From Akkermansiaceae bacterium (GTDB lineage: Bacteria > Verrucomicrobiota > Verrucomicrobiia > Verrucomicrobiales > Akkermansiaceae): a DNA stretch of 64,000 nucleotides. The DNA is taken from positions 33,546-97,545 of the forward strand of contig JABDRB010000014.1 of the NCBI GenBank assembly GCA_013041925.1, written 5' to 3'. Of the stretch, positions 44,388 to 53,743 are shown in pieces. The notes under the pieces were generated by a model, which worked only from the letters and a program-made list of their open reading frames with translations, was not told the origin of the DNA and ran no database searches. Each line of letters opens with the position of its first letter. The first letter of the stretch is position 1. The position numbers and the translations under genes were made by a program.

Positions 44388-45749
44388 ATGCCTGAACAAC
44401 CACCGTATAATTTGATCCTCGCAGACGACGATCGAACCATCAGAAACTTGCTCTCACTGCAGGCCACTCACCATGGATTCACCCCCGTTACTGCAAAAAA
44501 TGGCACCGAGGCCATTGCCCTCATCCAAGACAGCGTGGATGTCATCCTGCTCGATTTGCACATGCCCGAGATGGACGGTTTCGATTGCTTGCATTACCTG
44601 ACAAAAAACCACCCCCACATCCCTGTCGTTGTCCTCAGCGGCGAAACCGATGCCGCCGCCGCGATGAAGGCGGTCAAGCTGGGTGCCCTCGATTACCTGA
44701 CCAAGCCATTTGACCTCGACGAATTATTCACCACCCTGCGTAACGCAAAAAAATTAAGTCGCGTGCAGCGTGAGAACCAGTCACTTAAAGACAGCATCTC
44801 ACCGAGCTCGGCCACGACCGATGTCATTGCCCATTCCGAGCAAATGACACGTATTCTCAACCAAGCAAAAAAGGTCGCCCAGCTTGACTCATCGGTTTTA
44901 CTGACAGGCGAAAGCGGCACGGGAAAAGGGGTGCTTGCCCGCTACATTCATTCTCAAAGTCCACGGGCGGACATGCCCTTTATTACGGTGAGCTGCCCAG
45001 CATTACCACGGGAGCTCCTAGAAAGTGAATTGTTTGGACATGAAAAGGGCGCTTTCACAGGCGCTCTGAAAAAAAGAATCGGAAAAATCGAAGCAGCCAA
45101 AGGTGGCACGCTTTTTCTCGATGAGATCGGTGACCTCCCCATCGACCTCCAACCCAAATTACTCAACGTCCTCCAAGACAGAGTCTTCCAACGCGTCGGT
45201 GGTGAGCAGTCGATTCCATGTGATATCCGTATTATCACCGCCACCCATATTGATTTTGATGAGAAAATACGCAGCAAGGATTTTAGGGAGGACCTCTACT
45301 ACCGCATCAGTGTGATCCCCCTTGAACTCCCCGCACTCCGAGAACGCCCTGAGGAAATCCTCCCCCTCGCCAAGCATTTCCTCGACCGTGTGTCGAATCA
45401 ACGTGAACAGCCACTCACCAAAATCGATCCCTCCGCCGCCGAGAAACTCATGCAATACCACTGGCCGGGCAATGTGCGCCAACTCGAAAACCTCATTGAA
45501 CGTGCGTCCGCATTTTGTGAAAACAACACAATCACAGCAGACGACCTCATCGGCAAAATCAATCAAACACCGACGAATGAGACCAGCATCACCGGACTGG
45601 CCGGCCAGCCACTCGCAGAAATTGAGAAATGCGCGATCCAACAAACACTCACCCTCTACGGCGGCAATAAAGCAAAATCCGCCCGCAAACTCGGCATCAC
45701 TGAGAAATCCATCTACAACAAAATGAAACGGCATGGACTCATGCCATAA
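44388..45749 (+). CDS. NtrC-family sigma-54-dependent response regulator
   Basis: 453 residues. Receiver domain 1-125 with acidic Asp13/14, phospho-acceptor Asp56 (DVILLDLHMPEMDG) and Lys106. AAA+ domain: Walker A GESGTGKG (174-181), GAFTGA loop contacting sigma-54 (221-226), Walker B LFLDEIGD. Fis-type helix-turn-helix at 413-450 (LTLYGGNKAKSARKLGITEKSIYNKMKRHG). A full-length activator with all key residues. It starts an operon with H-NOX and the hybrid kinase. Two sigma-54 promoters with a shared palindrome lie nearby and are likely targets, an inference. Confidence 0.96.
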   Translation: MPEQPPYNLILADDDRTIRNLLSLQATHHGFTPVTAKNGTEAIALIQDSVDVILLDLHMPEMDGFDCLHYLTKNHPHIPVVVLSGETDAAAAMKAVKLGALDYLTKPFDLDELFTTLRNAKKLSRVQRENQSLKDSISPSSATTDVIAHSEQMTRILNQAKKVAQLDSSVLLTGESGTGKGVLARYIHSQSPRADMPFITVSCPALPRELLESELFGHEKGAFTGALKKRIGKIEAAKGGTLFLDEIGDLPIDLQPKLLNVLQDRVFQRVGGEQSIPCDIRIITATHIDFDEKIRSKDFREDLYYRISVIPLELPALRERPEEILPLAKHFLDRVSNQREQPLTKIDPSAAEKLMQYHWPGNVRQLENLIERASAFCENNTITADDLIGKINQTPTNETSITGLAGQPLAEIEKCAIQQTLTLYGGNKAKSARKLGITEKSIYNKMKRHGLMP

Positions 45750-45781
45750 TCTCTCTATCCTCTCACCATCACAAACAACTT

Positions 45782-46318
45782 ATGAAAGGCATCATCTTCA
45801 CCGAATTCCTCACCATGGTCGAACAAGCACACGGGTTTGACATGGTCGATACCATCATCGAAAAAAGCGACCTCCCGTCTGGCGGCGCCTACACCGCCGT
45901 AGGGACGTATGCTCACACCGAAATTGTATCGCTCGTCGTCAACCTCAGCCAAGAGACATCAACCGAAGTCCCCGTCCTGCTCAAGGCATTTGGCCAATTC
46001 CTCTTCCACAGTCTCGCCAAAGGTTACCCGTCCTTTATCGCGGAATCAACGAACATCCTCGATTTCCTCGAACAGGTCGAAACCTACATCCACGTCGAAG
46101 TCAAAAAACTTTACCCCGATGCCGAACTCCCGAAGTTTGAATGCTCGCGCCCCCATTCACCCAATCAGCTCCACATGGTCTACACGTCCATTCGACACAT
46201 GGAGGATGTCTGCGAAGGACTCATCATGGGAAGCCTCGAACATTTTGGTGCCCATGCCACCGTCGAGCGTCAAAGCCTTGATGACGACGCCGAACTCTTC
46301 ATCATCACCCTCCCATAA
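45782..46318 (+). CDS. H-NOX haem-based nitric-oxide sensor
   Basis: 178 residues, the usual size. Matches the HNOB/H-NOX family: MKGIIFTEFLTMVEQAHGFD, LPSGGAYTAVGTYAHTEIV, YIHVEVKKLYPDAELPKF with proximal haem ligand His104, and YxSxR (Y134, S136, R138) for the haem propionates. In other bacteria H-NOX binds NO and controls a partner histidine kinase or cyclic-di-GMP enzyme, often affecting biofilm. Here a hybrid kinase starts 4 bp downstream, the standard H-NOX/kinase pairing. Soluble, cytoplasmic; ligand preference for NO over O2 assumed from the family. Confidence 0.93.
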   Translation: MKGIIFTEFLTMVEQAHGFDMVDTIIEKSDLPSGGAYTAVGTYAHTEIVSLVVNLSQETSTEVPVLLKAFGQFLFHSLAKGYPSFIAESTNILDFLEQVETYIHVEVKKLYPDAELPKFECSRPHSPNQLHMVYTSIRHMEDVCEGLIMGSLEHFGAHATVERQSLDDDAELFIITLP

Positions 46319-46322
46319 GCTC

Positions 46323-48419
46323 ATGACCGCCGAGCCGGATATTTGGAAAAAACGCTACGATCGGGAAAAAATAGCCCGACTTCAGGCAGAAAAACTCCTC
46401 GAGGATAAAAGCTCCCAGCTCTTTGAAGCCAATGAACGACTCGAACAAAAAATCATCCTCGAGTCGTCCAAGCTAAGAAGGGAGGAGAAAAAATTCACCA
46501 CCCTTTTCCACTCATCCATCGACGGCATCATCCTGCACACGCCAGACGGCGTCATCATCGATGTTAACCCGACCATCTGTGACCTCCTAGAAATAGACTC
46601 GGATCAACTCATTGGCAGCAACATCGACGCTCTCTACCCGTCAGATTCAGTGGATCAAGCACAACAAGCGATGGTCACCGTCAACCGGCTCGGCCACACC
46701 CGCTTCGAGTGCCTCTTTAATCGCTCCGATGATACACATATCCAAGCCGAGGTCTACGCCTCCAAATTTGAAGTCGACGATCAAATCATCATCCAAGAAG
46801 TAATCAGGGACATCACCGAGCGTAACCGCATCGCCTATGATTTAGAAAAGGCCTCACAGGAGGCCATCAAAGCCAACGAGGCCAAGTCCCTGTTCCTCGC
46901 GACCATGAGTCATGAAATCCGCACCCCCTTGAATGGCATCATCGGATTTACCGATATCTTGCTTCAGGAGGTGCGCTCTGATGAACAAAAACATCATTTA
47001 AATATCATCAAAAAAAGCAGCGACATCCTGCTCAATGTCATCAATGACATCCTCGATTTCTCACGTGTCGAAAGCCAGCAGATTGAGCTCGAACAAGTCG
47101 ATTTCGACCTCATTGACTTCATCGAAGGCACGCTCGATATCCAAGCTCAGACGGCCGCCATCAAACACGTCGAACTCCTCTACACTGTGCAGGAAAACAT
47201 GCCCCAAAGCCTGCATGGGGACGCCGGAAGACTCAGGCAGGTCCTCCTCAACTTGGTGTCCAACGGACTCAAGTTTACCGATGAAGGTAGCGTGATCATC
47301 CACGCGAGCCATCCCGACACCCAAACCGTGGAACTCAAGGTGACCGACACCGGCATCGGCTTTGACCCCGCCATCACCAAGCAACTCTTCCAGCCATTTC
47401 AGCAGGCTGATGCGTCCACCACCCGCAAGTATGGCGGTACGGGTTTAGGCCTCGCCATATGCAAACAACTCATTGCCGCCATGGGTGGCAGCATCCAAGC
47501 CAACTCCACCCCAGGCGAAGGGTCACAATTCACCATCACCCTGCCCTACACCCCGGCTAAAAACCCAAGGTGCCCCGTGATGGAATCCTATGATGTATCA
47601 AAAATCAAAAACACCCACGTGCTCGTCATCAGCGATCACCCGATGTATTTGAAGTTCATGAGCGCCCGCTTAAACAAGCGAGACTGCCCAGTGACCACCG
47701 CCTTGAGCGGCAAGGACGCTCTCGACCTCATGGCCGATACGTCGACAACATTTCAAGTCATCCTCATAGATCGACTCATCCCCGACATGGACGGCCTGCA
47801 TTTCCCACAAAAAGCGAGAGCTTGCTTGGGTGATAAAACGCCTCCCTTGGTTCTTGTCACCTCATCCCGCCTGACCGCCGAAAAGAAAAAAGCTCTAAGC
47901 CTCGGGTATCATCATGTCATCTATAAACCGGTCAGAGAAAAAGAACTTCTGGCCGCACTTTACCGGGCGACCCATGCACCCGACGCCAACTCAGCCAGCG
48001 ACCCATCCCAACCCACATCCCCCGGCCTCACAAACAAACCTAACACATATGCCCTGATCGTTGAAGACAACTCCATTAATGCCCGACTGGTTAAGCTCCT
48101 GCTCGAGCGGCTCGGTATCACCGCGCATATTGCCCACAATGGCGCAGAGGCCATCGAGTCGCTGAAGATAAAAAAAATCTACGATGTGATTCTGATGGAT
48201 ATGCAGATGCCGATCATGGACGGACTGGAAGCCAGCCGAAGGATTCGTCGCGGCGAGGTGGGCGACTATTACACGTCGACACCTATTATCGCCCTGACAG
48301 CCAATGCGCAAACAGAAGACCAAGTGAGCTGCCTCAAAGCCGGCATGGACCACTACCTGCCCAAGCCCATCAATGCCGAGCAACTCGATAAGGTCCTGCA
48401 AGAATACCAGATCATCTAA
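46323..48419 (+). CDS. Hybrid histidine kinase partnered with H-NOX
   Basis: 698 residues from ATG 46323, without membrane segments. Coiled coil (about 5-58), PAS domain (about 55-170, FHSSIDGIILHTPDGVIIDVNPTICDLLE), HisKA with His197 (MSHEIRTPLNG), ATPase domain with N314, DTGIGF and GGTGLGL. Two receiver domains follow: the first with Asp483 (LIDRLIPDMDG) but a less typical acidic pocket, the second complete with Asp581/582 region, Asp626 (LMDMQMPIMDG) and Lys681. Phosphate probably passes through the HPt protein to the NtrC-type regulator. The longer upstream frame overlaps H-NOX and is not used. Confidence 0.94.
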   Translation: MTAEPDIWKKRYDREKIARLQAEKLLEDKSSQLFEANERLEQKIILESSKLRREEKKFTTLFHSSIDGIILHTPDGVIIDVNPTICDLLEIDSDQLIGSNIDALYPSDSVDQAQQAMVTVNRLGHTRFECLFNRSDDTHIQAEVYASKFEVDDQIIIQEVIRDITERNRIAYDLEKASQEAIKANEAKSLFLATMSHEIRTPLNGIIGFTDILLQEVRSDEQKHHLNIIKKSSDILLNVINDILDFSRVESQQIELEQVDFDLIDFIEGTLDIQAQTAAIKHVELLYTVQENMPQSLHGDAGRLRQVLLNLVSNGLKFTDEGSVIIHASHPDTQTVELKVTDTGIGFDPAITKQLFQPFQQADASTTRKYGGTGLGLAICKQLIAAMGGSIQANSTPGEGSQFTITLPYTPAKNPRCPVMESYDVSKIKNTHVLVISDHPMYLKFMSARLNKRDCPVTTALSGKDALDLMADTSTTFQVILIDRLIPDMDGLHFPQKARACLGDKTPPLVLVTSSRLTAEKKKALSLGYHHVIYKPVREKELLAALYRATHAPDANSASDPSQPTSPGLTNKPNTYALIVEDNSINARLVKLLLERLGITAHIAHNGAEAIESLKIKKIYDVILMDMQMPIMDGLEASRRIRRGEVGDYYTSTPIIALTANAQTEDQVSCLKAGMDHYLPKPINAEQLDKVLQEYQII

Positions 48420-48427
48420 GCAGCAAA

Positions 48428-48462
48428 AAGTCAGACTCGGTGATAAGACGCGAGCCTGACTT
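48428..48462. terminator. Bidirectional terminator between hybrid kinase and DUF4114 genes
   Basis: AAGTCAGACTCG (48428-48439) pairs with CGAGCCTGACTT (48451-48462), with one mismatch, around an 11-nt loop. On the minus strand it is followed by a run of T (from AAAAA at 48425-48429), fitting intrinsic termination for the 51007-48572 gene. It also serves the convergent kinase operon. Confidence 0.6.
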
Positions 48463-48571
48463 ATTTGAGGAACTTCGGTTAAGAGCTTACACTGATCTCA
48501 TACCCATGGGCAAAAAAGCAATGAAGAGGACATCTTGAAAGTTCCAGCTGTCTGAATGTTCTCCATGGTCT

Positions 48572-51007
48572 TTAGTAACAATGACGCCCCTTTCTTGGCG
48601 TGATACCGTCCTCCCCATCGAATCCAATTGTTGGATCAGCGGTGGGTAGACCATACAGATGATCAAACAGATTAACGCCCGACATACCGCCGCGGATGAT
48701 CATGATCGCATCATCAAAACCATCATCGCTTGGGTTGCCGGCCTCAGAGACGCCCGCCTTTTCATAGCGGCTGTGATCCTCAAGGCAAATGGCCATAGCG
48801 CCATCACGTGAGAATGTCAGCATTTGATCCATGTCACCAGGGTTGGCGTTGACCAAGCTAAAGAGTGGCTGGCGTTTGGTTCGGTTGCCCACTCCTTTGG
48901 GAGTGTAGCGTGACGGATTTCTGAGGAAGACCGACCTGGTGTTATTGGGGACAAACATCAGACCCACCGTTTTACCACCAAGTCCGTATTGCCTTGGGTC
49001 AAATGAGACAACATTCCCTGGGTTGACCCTGCGGTCATCAAAAATGGAAACCGCCAACATCGCCGCACGCTTGCGGAATTCCAATGACCCCGGATCCAAA
49101 TGTTTCACACGATCATAATCAAACACACACAGGTCAAATTTCATCGAGCTACGATCTTCAACGAACTCAATCTGCATCGGTGCATCAGGTAATAAAAACA
49201 ACTGATCCAGCGTCTCATGGATATCCTGATTGAGACCTAATCGACGCATGTGCGCCTCGACACCACGCCGACCCCGGTCACTGTGTAAACCCAACTGGCC
49301 GGGGACCACATCATCATACTGCGCCAAGCCACGGGAGCGTGGGATGATCTCAATTTGCAGAATCACATCATTAAAATCCTCATCACCATCCACCTGATCT
49401 TCAAAGGCCAAAATCAATGACCCACGGTGGTTTTCTCCAAAGAGACGGGCAGCACATTGCTCCACCCCCCCAGGATTCAGCGCCTGATCTTGATACACCT
49501 GGGTGTCGCCACCACGGGCACCATCGACCACCAAACCAAACCGTAGCGCAGTGCCTGCGGGAAGCACTCCCAGACTGGCCGTCGACCCCGGTTTCAAGGG
49601 TGCCTTGGGCCCGAGCACATAGCTGTGCCAGACCACGGTCTGCTGTTCAGGAGCGCTCTGGTCATACCAAAATAAGGTATTTCGATAGGTCCCCCCATCA
49701 TACACGGCGGTGACGATCACCTCGGCATCCTGATCGAGAATAAAGTCGTTGGCGTTGAAGCCACGCTTTTCCTGTTCGAGCAGTGTGCCATGGCTCCGAC
49801 AGTGCAACTGCTCTTTGACATCAGCCCACATCCTTCTCGCATGAGCGTAATCGGCATCCGATCGGGAATACGTTTCCAGTTTCGCCACATGGTCATCCAC
49901 CACATCGATGAGAAACTCCTCGCTCACCGTGATCGCACCATCGCTGGCCTCGCAGCGCATGACATACTGCCCATTTTTTGGGAAAATCATCTCGGTCCTC
50001 GCCTTGTAGGGATCTGAAAACTTCACCGTTCCGGGCCCTGATTCATGCGTCCAGGAAATGGACAACCCATCCCCCACGAGCGGTAACCCTTCATCCGCGA
50101 TGCCGAGCTCAATGACGGCCCGCCTAATACCAGTCGCTTTGAGTGCCTCATCCTCCATCGTAATCGTCGGTGGCTGATTTTCTGGGATCATCAGTGGGCT
50201 TTCCTGCACTGGGCAGCTGAAGCCGTCATTATTGCCCGTGACCACACTATCGAGCAGAAAAACCGCACGGGGTTTGTTGGTGGTGTGATTAAGGATCTGA
50301 TAGACCCCACCTTTATTACTGCTGACGTAGAGGTTGCCAGCTTGGTCGGTATATGCCGCACCATAGGCCACACGTCCCTCGGGGAGGTTCTTCACTGGCC
50401 ACCTCGTCACCGACATCGTGGAAAGATCCCAGACATACAGGTTTTCATTTCTTGTTCCAAAAAAGTAACTTTTGCCGTCAATCTTCTGATAAACAATGTC
50501 GGCAACGCCACCCGGGTTCGGCCCCGAAAAGCGAACCATTTCATAGGTCGCCGTCTCCACATTGATTTTCATCAAATCAGGGCTGTAGAATCGATCTCCT
50601 CGCACCCACAAGTGACCGTCAAAATCCATGTCACCAGCATAAATGCGAAACGTTGGCACGGCATCCCCGGTTGTTGTCGGCGTGCCTAATGCCACAAATG
50701 ACCCATCTCCATGGATGCGGATAAGCTGATCCTTGTAGGGCGCAAACCGCCCCCAGGCATAGACGAAGTCATCTTGGATATTATACCCTGCCGCATTGTA
50801 GCTCTCGTTGTTAGCTCCAATCTTGGTGTAAACACCATCGCGTGGATCCAATGTGTTGAGCTGGCCCGATACCACTTGAAAAAAGTTAGGCTGCCGTTCA
50901 AACGGCACAGGGTCCGCTCGAACATCGGCGGCCATCAGAGCAAAACAAATCAACGGAAAAACCCAACGGCGGCTTCTGGGGTGAATAGGTAGGTAGTTGT
51001 ATTTCAT
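48572..51007 (-). CDS. Secreted DUF4114-containing protein under a sigma-54 promoter
   Basis: About 811 residues from ATG 51007 (51019 is also in frame but lies nearly at the promoter). Signal peptide about 1-31 (VFPLICFALMAADVRA). The N-terminal half looks like a beta-propeller (FFQVVSGQLNTLDPRDGVYTKIG, DFVYAWGRF, DFDGHLWVRGDRFYSPDLMKIN). An Ig-like region (IELGIADEGLPLVGDGLSISWTHESGPG) follows. Then DUF4114 is seen as LILAFEDQVDGDEDFNDVILQIEI, and again weakly near the end (AGNPSDDGFDDAIMIIRGG). DUF4114 occurs in surface or secreted proteins. Single gene between a conserved regulatory element and a terminator. Confidence 0.82.
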   Translation of the reverse strand: MKYNYLPIHPRSRRWVFPLICFALMAADVRADPVPFERQPNFFQVVSGQLNTLDPRDGVYTKIGANNESYNAAGYNIQDDFVYAWGRFAPYKDQLIRIHGDGSFVALGTPTTTGDAVPTFRIYAGDMDFDGHLWVRGDRFYSPDLMKINVETATYEMVRFSGPNPGGVADIVYQKIDGKSYFFGTRNENLYVWDLSTMSVTRWPVKNLPEGRVAYGAAYTDQAGNLYVSSNKGGVYQILNHTTNKPRAVFLLDSVVTGNNDGFSCPVQESPLMIPENQPPTITMEDEALKATGIRRAVIELGIADEGLPLVGDGLSISWTHESGPGTVKFSDPYKARTEMIFPKNGQYVMRCEASDGAITVSEEFLIDVVDDHVAKLETYSRSDADYAHARRMWADVKEQLHCRSHGTLLEQEKRGFNANDFILDQDAEVIVTAVYDGGTYRNTLFWYDQSAPEQQTVVWHSYVLGPKAPLKPGSTASLGVLPAGTALRFGLVVDGARGGDTQVYQDQALNPGGVEQCAARLFGENHRGSLILAFEDQVDGDEDFNDVILQIEIIPRSRGLAQYDDVVPGQLGLHSDRGRRGVEAHMRRLGLNQDIHETLDQLFLLPDAPMQIEFVEDRSSMKFDLCVFDYDRVKHLDPGSLEFRKRAAMLAVSIFDDRRVNPGNVVSFDPRQYGLGGKTVGLMFVPNNTRSVFLRNPSRYTPKGVGNRTKRQPLFSLVNANPGDMDQMLTFSRDGAMAICLEDHSRYEKAGVSEAGNPSDDGFDDAIMIIRGGMSGVNLFDHLYGLPTADPTIGFDGEDGITPRKGRHCY

Positions 51008-51020
51008 AACAACCATCACT

Positions 51021-51037
51021 ATGCAACTTCCGTGCCG
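51021..51037 (-). promoter_or_regulatory. Sigma-54 (-24/-12) promoter of the DUF4114 gene
   Basis: Minus-strand CGGCACG-GAAG-TTGCAT matches the consensus TGGCACG-N4-TTGCW except for the first base, with GG (51036-51035) and GC (51024-51023) 10 bases apart. Predicted start about 51012, leaving only a few leader bases before ATG 51007. Confidence 0.75.
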
Positions 51038-51062
51038 ATCTCAAAAAGACATCCTCAACCCG

Positions 51063-51073
51063 CTTATAATAAG
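51063..51073. promoter_or_regulatory. Palindromic upstream element (CTTATAATAAG), copy B
   Basis: Perfect 5+1+5 palindrome centred 32 bp upstream of the -24 GG of the DUF4114 promoter, the same distance as copy A. The shared flank on the minus strand is CGGGTTGAG here versus CGTGTTGAG at copy A. The rest of the 51008-51251 gap shows no gene. Confidence 0.55.
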
Positions 51074-51251
51074 CAACTTAGGAGAAATCCTCTTTTTTAC
51101 ACCCCGATTTCAATCAGGTAAACATTACATGAGCCACGCGCACTTCTCGGTAAAAAATACAGGGCGATTCCACGTTGGCGCCCCTCCCGAGTGATCTTAA
51201 AAACTCACTCAACAAGAGACCTCGCGTGCCCGCACGGCTGCTGCCGCCCCA

Positions 51252-53627
51252 CTACTTCCTCTCCAACACCAATGAGCTTCTTTCCCATGGGAAGGGGTAG
51301 GCGCTGATCCAGACTTCGGCATTGTATTTCAGGTTGGCTTTGTCGTATCCCAAAACAAACAGCTCGATCGTCTTACCTTGGTATTCCTTTTTCATGGGGA
51401 TGTAGTAGGTGTAATTTTTGTCAGCTCGCGATGCAAACCCTTCCCACGGATTACAAAGCATCGATGGGGCTCGGTCGGGTGCGCCGACCAATTTCCCATC
51501 GATCTTGGCACTAACGATGGCACCTTCTCGGCCATGGACTCCATGGAGAGGGACACACAGGTAACTATGGGCTGGGATTTCATCCAAGGTCACGGTGGAT
51601 TTCCATGCTTTGACAGGTTTGATCCGATATGGGTGCGTAAATAAGTTGGATGCTTTCCAATGTGATCGATCCAGTTTTTTACCTGCAGACAAACCATCGA
51701 TCTCTGCGATCTGGCGAGCAAACGATCTAAACCTCAAGTAGCGAACGGATTTGCCAATCGGGATGGTCATGGTGGTTCCTGCCAAGTAGGTGATGGTTTC
51801 CCAGCTTTTTAAATCCGTTGAAACCTCGACCAGGTTCCCCTCGGCCTCCTTCATAGGTGATAAGGAAAATACATCGGGAACCACAACTGAAAGTTCATCC
51901 ACATGCTGAATCTTACCTAAATCAAGACGGAATCCAGGTCGGTTGGTCTTGATTCTGGGCGACGGGAAAAAGCAGGTTTTTAAATCACCATCAAACAGGT
52001 TTTTGTCCCAGACGGCACGATCGACAAATGTCTTTTGTTGAAAAAACGCATCGCGGGCGGCTTGAACTTCCGGGATTTTGGTTTCCCCCGATCGCTGAAG
52101 CGACCTCACCTCGAGCGCATTGTTATCGGATGCAAATACGGTTGCCTCGTAGAGGGCCTCGGCATCACTCGGCACGGGCACCGCCGTAAACTCAGCTAAC
52201 TTCCGGTGGGTCCGGTGCTTGAGCAACTTCCCATCAAACTTCACGGACATCCTTCCGCCTTGTAACAATCCGGGGACGCTTTTGCCATTGATGCTAGCCG
52301 ATTTGTAGTCGCTGAAATGCATCAGGCTGATATCGGATTCCGTTCCGGGCATACCGAGTATTTCTATTTCCACCGGTTTGCCTGCAACATTTTTAGTGAC
52401 CTCAAAATCGGCACCTTGGATGACGGGGTCCGTGTATCGATCGGTGGTGGCCAACAGCATAGATGCTCTGAAGGGAAGCACCTCGACATTCACCACCTCA
52501 CCAGGATTAAACGTTCCCAACACTTTTTCCGTAGGGTGTAATTGCAGTAAGGTGACTTTCCCTTTGGATTCGATTCCGATCTCCTCATCCAATCGGATCG
52601 GATATGACTGACTCTCCCAATTCAAATTCCTGAGTGTGACCAGTCGGGTCTTTTCATCACCTCTTGACACCGCACTTGGGCCATACGATGGGGGCAAAAC
52701 TTTTCCATGAATCAGGATGTCTCGGTATGTTTTGTGCAGATTAAAAATACGTGCCAATTTGGCAAACTCACGATCATGGAGTAACCACGGGTTCCCATAG
52801 ATCTGCGGTGATAAGATCAGCCCACGGTTAAAGGCTTGCAGGATGAGGTCGTCTTCCCAGTAGTCGAGGCACGATGAAATACAGACGCCATGGTCCTCAG
52901 TCAGCCTTTTTAAGTCCGGCACTAAACCTCTGGAGATCGCCTGACCTCGATGGTGAGGAGCCGTCATCCCATTGGTCATATGGACATCGATGTATGTCTC
53001 GGCACCCCCAAACAAAAACGTCGTTGCGTGCGGCTTACTTTTCGTCAACCCCAACCGGTGATTCAGCAAAATAAGGTCGGGGCTGTGCTTGCGTGCCTCC
53101 GTCATCATTTTGATAAAGGCATCTTCTTTCTCGGGACGTAAGGGGCCACACACCGCATCAAATTTAAAAAGAGCAAATTCATAATCGCGGCATAACTTCA
53201 CCATTTGATCTATGCGCGCTTGTTCCTCTGCGGGGGTATCACCAAAACCATCTGGGCCACCCCAAACACCTAAGCGGATACCCAAGGATTTTGCCTGTTG
53301 ATACGACGGATCAAATCCACGAGGGAATTGTTTTTTAAACCGGTCAGAGTCGATGCTTCCATAAAATCTTGCGCCATCGATGGCACCAGCATCAAAGGCA
53401 TAGATATCGAGCTGCATCCCGTATTCTTTTTTCAGCCATGCAAAAAACTCGAGGTTGACCCGCGTATGTTCCTCATCTGCTCCTTCATTGGTATTGTTGA
53501 TCCAACTAAAATATTGGGCGAGTGAGGGAGTTGATTCATCCGCGCCCGCAAATACTTTGTCTTGCGCTGCGGCGAGGGGGGAAAACAGGATGAGGGAGGA
53601 TACCAGTGTGTTGATGATCGGTTTCAT
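51252..53627 (-). CDS. Secreted TIM-barrel glycosidase-like protein with C-terminal sandwich domains
   Basis: 791 residues with signal peptide (1-21). Residues about 25-300 look like a clan GH-D (alpha-galactosidase-like) barrel: LGIRLGVWGGPDGFGD, YEFALFKFDAVCG with candidate nucleophile Asp157, and ISSCLDYWEDD with acidic residues at 255-260. A beta-sandwich follows, and a discoidin-like stretch at about 545-640 (FRLDLGKIQHVDELSVVVPD, VEVSTDLKSWETITYLAG). Likely acts on polysaccharide in the periplasm or outside. Family assignment is by pattern only and could be wrong. Confidence 0.7.
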   Translation of the reverse strand: MKPIINTLVSSLILFSPLAAAQDKVFAGADESTPSLAQYFSWINNTNEGADEEHTRVNLEFFAWLKKEYGMQLDIYAFDAGAIDGARFYGSIDSDRFKKQFPRGFDPSYQQAKSLGIRLGVWGGPDGFGDTPAEEQARIDQMVKLCRDYEFALFKFDAVCGPLRPEKEDAFIKMMTEARKHSPDLILLNHRLGLTKSKPHATTFLFGGAETYIDVHMTNGMTAPHHRGQAISRGLVPDLKRLTEDHGVCISSCLDYWEDDLILQAFNRGLILSPQIYGNPWLLHDREFAKLARIFNLHKTYRDILIHGKVLPPSYGPSAVSRGDEKTRLVTLRNLNWESQSYPIRLDEEIGIESKGKVTLLQLHPTEKVLGTFNPGEVVNVEVLPFRASMLLATTDRYTDPVIQGADFEVTKNVAGKPVEIEILGMPGTESDISLMHFSDYKSASINGKSVPGLLQGGRMSVKFDGKLLKHRTHRKLAEFTAVPVPSDAEALYEATVFASDNNALEVRSLQRSGETKIPEVQAARDAFFQQKTFVDRAVWDKNLFDGDLKTCFFPSPRIKTNRPGFRLDLGKIQHVDELSVVVPDVFSLSPMKEAEGNLVEVSTDLKSWETITYLAGTTMTIPIGKSVRYLRFRSFARQIAEIDGLSAGKKLDRSHWKASNLFTHPYRIKPVKAWKSTVTLDEIPAHSYLCVPLHGVHGREGAIVSAKIDGKLVGAPDRAPSMLCNPWEGFASRADKNYTYYIPMKKEYQGKTIELFVLGYDKANLKYNAEVWISAYPFPWERSSLVLERK

Positions 53628-53743
53628 GTTTGATAAAGGATGGGATGGGTGCGCGCCGTCGGAGGCCGACGGCGCGAGGTTAAAAGAGAATCGCGATGGA
53701 TGAGAGCGCTTGGTTTGACCTGAAGATGGTTGGGGCTGACGAC

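Noticed and set aside
45909..46322. Upstream extension of the hybrid kinase frame
   Set aside because: It overlaps the H-NOX gene in another frame and encodes Ser/Pro-rich shadow sequence; the kinase starts at 46323.
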